Shown here: positions 3,885 to 5,512 of the stretch, piece after piece
Layout of the letters: each line of letters starts with the position of its first letter
Position numbering within the stretch: the stretch's first letter is position 1
Assembly: GCA_031261385.1 (NCBI GenBank)
Contig: JAISJS010000206.1
Location: 1 to 5,512 of the forward strand
DNA: 5,512 nucleotides
Direction of reading: 5' to 3'
Source: Treponema sp.
Lineage (GTDB): Bacteria > Spirochaetota > Spirochaetia > Treponematales > Breznakiellaceae
Translations under genes and position numbers: made by a program
Notes under the pieces: generated by a model
The model's input: the letters and a program-made list of their open reading frames with translations, nothing else
Told to the model about the DNA's origin: nothing
The model's database searches: none

Positions 3885-5368
3885 AAACCCACTTCCGCGT
3901 TAAATGCGTTTATCAGGGCATCAATTTCATCAGCCTGTTTCTGGACTCCGATAAAACTTTTTTCCTGATGGTACCACTGATCGTTAAGTTCCTCTGTTGT
4001 CCTGCCCTGCTGTTCAACCCAGGTATAGTATTTAAGATTGTGAACCCGCTTCCGCCCGGCATAGCCAAGCTCAAGCATATTGTCCGTACCCTCACCGGCA
4101 AGGCTCGCCGCAAAATCAGCCGATGCATCAATCGCCCGGTACTCGCCTTGTTCATCACGCAGTTCGGCAATGCGGGAACGGTACATCTCCACCGAATCGG
4201 TCAGCACCGTAGCGACCACGTCATTCGATGTAAGCTCATAGTATTTTGCAAATTTGATACAGCAGAGCATATTGGCGATCCCCGAAATCCCCATCAGGGC
4301 AAGCAAATCAACCTGCGCCTGCGTCAGCCCCGCCTCTTTCACAAGATACTCTTTCCCGGCATCCTCGTTAAAAAGCCTGAGCAGGGCCATACTGTCATCA
4401 TCATCAATTGCGATAGCCATGTCGGTATTTTTTACATTGTGCACCCAGGGGATATGCTTGTCGCCGATGCCCTCGATACGGTGGCCGCCAAATCCGTTAT
4501 TGAGTATCGTGGGACATTGCAGCGCCTCGCCCACGGCAATTTTACTGTACGGATATTTCTGTTTCAGATAATCGCCGCTTGCCAAAGTTCCTGCGGAACC
4601 GGACGTAAAACAGACGCCCGCAAAATTGAGATCGGTATCGACATTTTCCCGGTCGGCCTTTTCACGCAGCCCTTCAAAGGCTGATGCGATTGCATCGCCT
4701 GTCACATGGTAATGCCAAAGATAATTTCCCATTTCTTCAAATTGATTAAAGATCATCACATCGTTCCGCGTCGCTTTAAGTTCGTGAACCTTGTCAAAAA
4801 TTTCTTTTACGTTGGATTCGGTCCCCGGCGTGGCGATAATCTCGGCGGCAACGGTCTTGAGCCAGTCAAACCGTTCCCTGCTCATCCCCTCGGGGAGAAT
4901 AGCCACGCCGTCAACGGCCAAAAGTTTTGAGTTAAACGCCCCGCCCCTGCAGTAATTTCCGGTAGACGGCCAGACGGCCTTTTGGGCAGAGGCGTCAAAT
5001 TGCCCGGTCACCAGGCGCGGAACAAGGCAGCCAAAAGACGCGCCGACCTTGTGACAGCCGGTGGGAAAATATTTCCCGACAAGGCAGATAATCCGGGCGT
5101 CAACGCCGGTGAGCTTTTTTGGAAGTTCGATAAAATTGGGGCCGCCGTACAGCCCGCCCATTTCTTTCGGTTCATTTTTCCAGGTAATACGGAAAAGATT
5201 CGCGCTTTCGACATCCCAAAGACCTGTTTTGGCAAGCCGCTGCTTTACCGCCTCCGGTATTGTTTCCGGGTTCTTCATCTGGGCAAAAGTCGGAACAATA
5301 ATTCCGTTTTCACGGGCCTTTTTTATATTTTTTTGTAAGGTTTGGGGGTCGATGGTTAGATCAATCAT
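3881..5368 (-). CDS. Large fold-type-II PLP enzyme (CysK/ThrC/TrpB superfamily), substrate unknown
   Basis: A 495-aa cytoplasmic PLP-dependent enzyme, markedly longer than cysteine synthase (about 310 aa). The likely PLP lysine is K107 in FPTGCHKVGASFG, which resembles the TGSHKxN motif of tryptophan synthase beta chains more than the SxKDR of CysK/ThrC. The following loop WPSTGNYCRGG (133-143) is instead like the STGN loop of CysK/ThrC, and the TrpB catalytic glutamate is absent. FTSGSAGTLASG (254-265) is the probable phosphate-binding glycine loop; MGISGIANML (359-368) follows late in the PLP domain. Residues from about 395 form an extra tail rich in aromatic and charged residues (LKYYTW, DQWYHQEKSF). 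It is first in the operon and coupled to thrC. Lyase, desulfhydrase or synthase chemistry are all possible; I do not assign a substrate. AAGGAA before the ATG at 5368 supports the start. Confidence 0.85.
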   Translation of the reverse strand: MIDLTIDPQTLQKNIKKARENGIIVPTFAQMKNPETIPEAVKQRLAKTGLWDVESANLFRITWKNEPKEMGGLYGGPNFIELPKKLTGVDARIICLVGKYFPTGCHKVGASFGCLVPRLVTGQFDASAQKAVWPSTGNYCRGGAFNSKLLAVDGVAILPEGMSRERFDWLKTVAAEIIATPGTESNVKEIFDKVHELKATRNDVMIFNQFEEMGNYLWHYHVTGDAIASAFEGLREKADRENVDTDLNFAGVCFTSGSAGTLASGDYLKQKYPYSKIAVGEALQCPTILNNGFGGHRIEGIGDKHIPWVHNVKNTDMAIAIDDDDSMALLRLFNEDAGKEYLVKEAGLTQAQVDLLALMGISGIANMLCCIKFAKYYELTSNDVVATVLTDSVEMYRSRIAELRDEQGEYRAIDASADFAASLAGEGTDNMLELGYAGRKRVHNLKYYTWVEQQGRTTEELNDQWYHQEKSFIGVQKQADEIDALINAFNAEVGL

Positions 5369-5398
5369 GGATTACTTCCTTATTGGTGAATTAATTCC

Positions 5399-5427
5399 AC
5401 TATACACTGAATATACGTGATATAAAA
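5399..5427 (-). promoter_or_regulatory. Candidate promoter of the four-gene operon
   Basis: On the minus strand TATAGT (5404-5399) is a 5/6 match to the -10 consensus; 17 nt upstream is TTTTAT (5427-5422), a poor -35. The predicted start near 5391 would leave a leader of about 23 nt containing AAGGAA, too short for a riboswitch or T-box. The poor -35 suggests an activator or a different sigma factor. Confidence 0.4.
5401..5424. promoter_or_regulatory. Imperfect dyad overlapping the operon -10 box
   Basis: TATACAC (5401-5407) and GTGATATA (5417-5424) are reverse complements apart from one extra base, around a 9-nt centre (tgaatatac). It overlaps the candidate -10 box, as an operator would. 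No regulator family is recognised. Confidence 0.3.
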
Positions 5428-5451
5428 GAGTTACATACCCCCAAAAAATCC

Positions 5452-5480
5452 TCGACAACCTCCCCGGTATATGGTATTCT
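5452..5480 (+). promoter_or_regulatory. Candidate divergent promoter with extended -10
   Basis: TCGACA (5452-5457, 5/6 match to TTGACA) is followed after exactly 17 nt by TATTCT (5475-5480, 4/6 match), with TGG just before it making a TGn extended -10. It would drive rightward transcription out of the window, from a start near 5487. The gene it serves is not visible. Confidence 0.45.
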
Positions 5481-5498
5481 GTCACAGACCCTCAACAA

Positions 5499-5510
5499 GG
5501 GCCAAGGCCC
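5499..5510. other. Short GC-rich hairpin at the right edge
   Basis: GGGC (5499-5502) and GCCC (5507-5510) pair around CAAG, within gggccaaggccc. It lies just past the predicted rightward transcription start, so it could be a leader hairpin of the divergent transcript. The window ends 2 nt later, so nothing more can be said. Confidence 0.25.
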
Positions 5511-5512
5511 CC

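Larger units (their letters stand above)
1125..5368 (-). other. Predicted four-gene operon (PLP enzyme, thrC, oxidoreductase, gpx)
   Basis: The junctions are a 4-bp ATGA overlap (3881-3884), an 18-nt gap (2616-2633) and a 3-nt gap (1605-1607), with no terminator between genes. The order of transcription is PLP enzyme, threonine synthase, Gfo/Idh/MocA oxidoreductase, peroxidase. The spacing makes co-transcription very likely; whether all four serve one pathway is not shown by the sequence. Confidence 0.8.

Noticed and set aside
3968..4684. 238-aa plus-strand open frame
   Set aside because: It is antisense to the PLP enzyme, whose motifs are convincing; its translation shows no recognisable domain and it is a mirror of the codon bias of the real gene.
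5369..5512. T-box or riboswitch leader for the amino-acid operon
   Set aside because: With the preferred promoter the leader is only about 23 nt, and no conserved T-box or aptamer core was recognised in the whole interval.

Overview
The window looks like chromosomal DNA of a mid-GC, probably anaerobic or gut-associated bacterium. A spirochaete of the Treponema type is my best guess, from the general feel of the proteins and the short palindromic repeats; this is an impression, not a demonstration. All six credible genes lie on the minus strand, so transcription runs from high to low coordinates.

Right-hand part (1125-5368): four tightly packed genes that look like one operon. In order of transcription they are: a large fold-type-II PLP enzyme of the CysK/ThrC/TrpB superfamily (495 aa, substrate unknown); threonine synthase with an N-terminal zinc ribbon (416 aa), overlapping the first gene by an ATGA; a Gfo/Idh/MocA-family NAD(P)-dependent oxidoreductase (335 aa) after an 18-nt gap; and a cysteine-type glutathione peroxidase (159 aa) only 3 nt further on, whose Shine-Dalgarno sequence is built from the last two sense codons of the oxidoreductase gene. 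A weak hairpin plus T-run at 1078-1100 may end this transcript. Upstream (5369-5512) there is a candidate promoter for the operon overlapped by a dyad, and a better-looking plus-strand promoter with an extended -10 that would serve a divergent gene beyond the right edge. The operon combines beta-replacement/elimination-type PLP chemistry, an oxidoreductase and a peroxidase. Only the threonine synthase step is assignable with confidence.

Middle part (351-1124): a type II toxin-antitoxin module in toxin-first (HigBA-like) order. A RelE/HigB-like toxin (94 or 90 aa) overlaps by 32 bp an XRE-type helix-turn-helix antitoxin (126 aa). The intergenic region upstream holds an interrupted dyad (989-1035) that is a plausible autoregulatory operator.

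Left part (1-350): non-coding and repeat-rich. It holds a palindromic element at 1-91 and a 142-bp element at 186-327 with 17-bp terminal inverted repeats (16/17 identical), flanked exactly by a 10-bp perfect direct repeat (176-185 and 328-337). This is the structure expected of a small non-autonomous transposable element (MITE-like) with a target-site duplication. Both elements carry arms built from roughly 9-bp repeating units and share an ACCACGAA-like outer motif. No open reading frame here is convincing.
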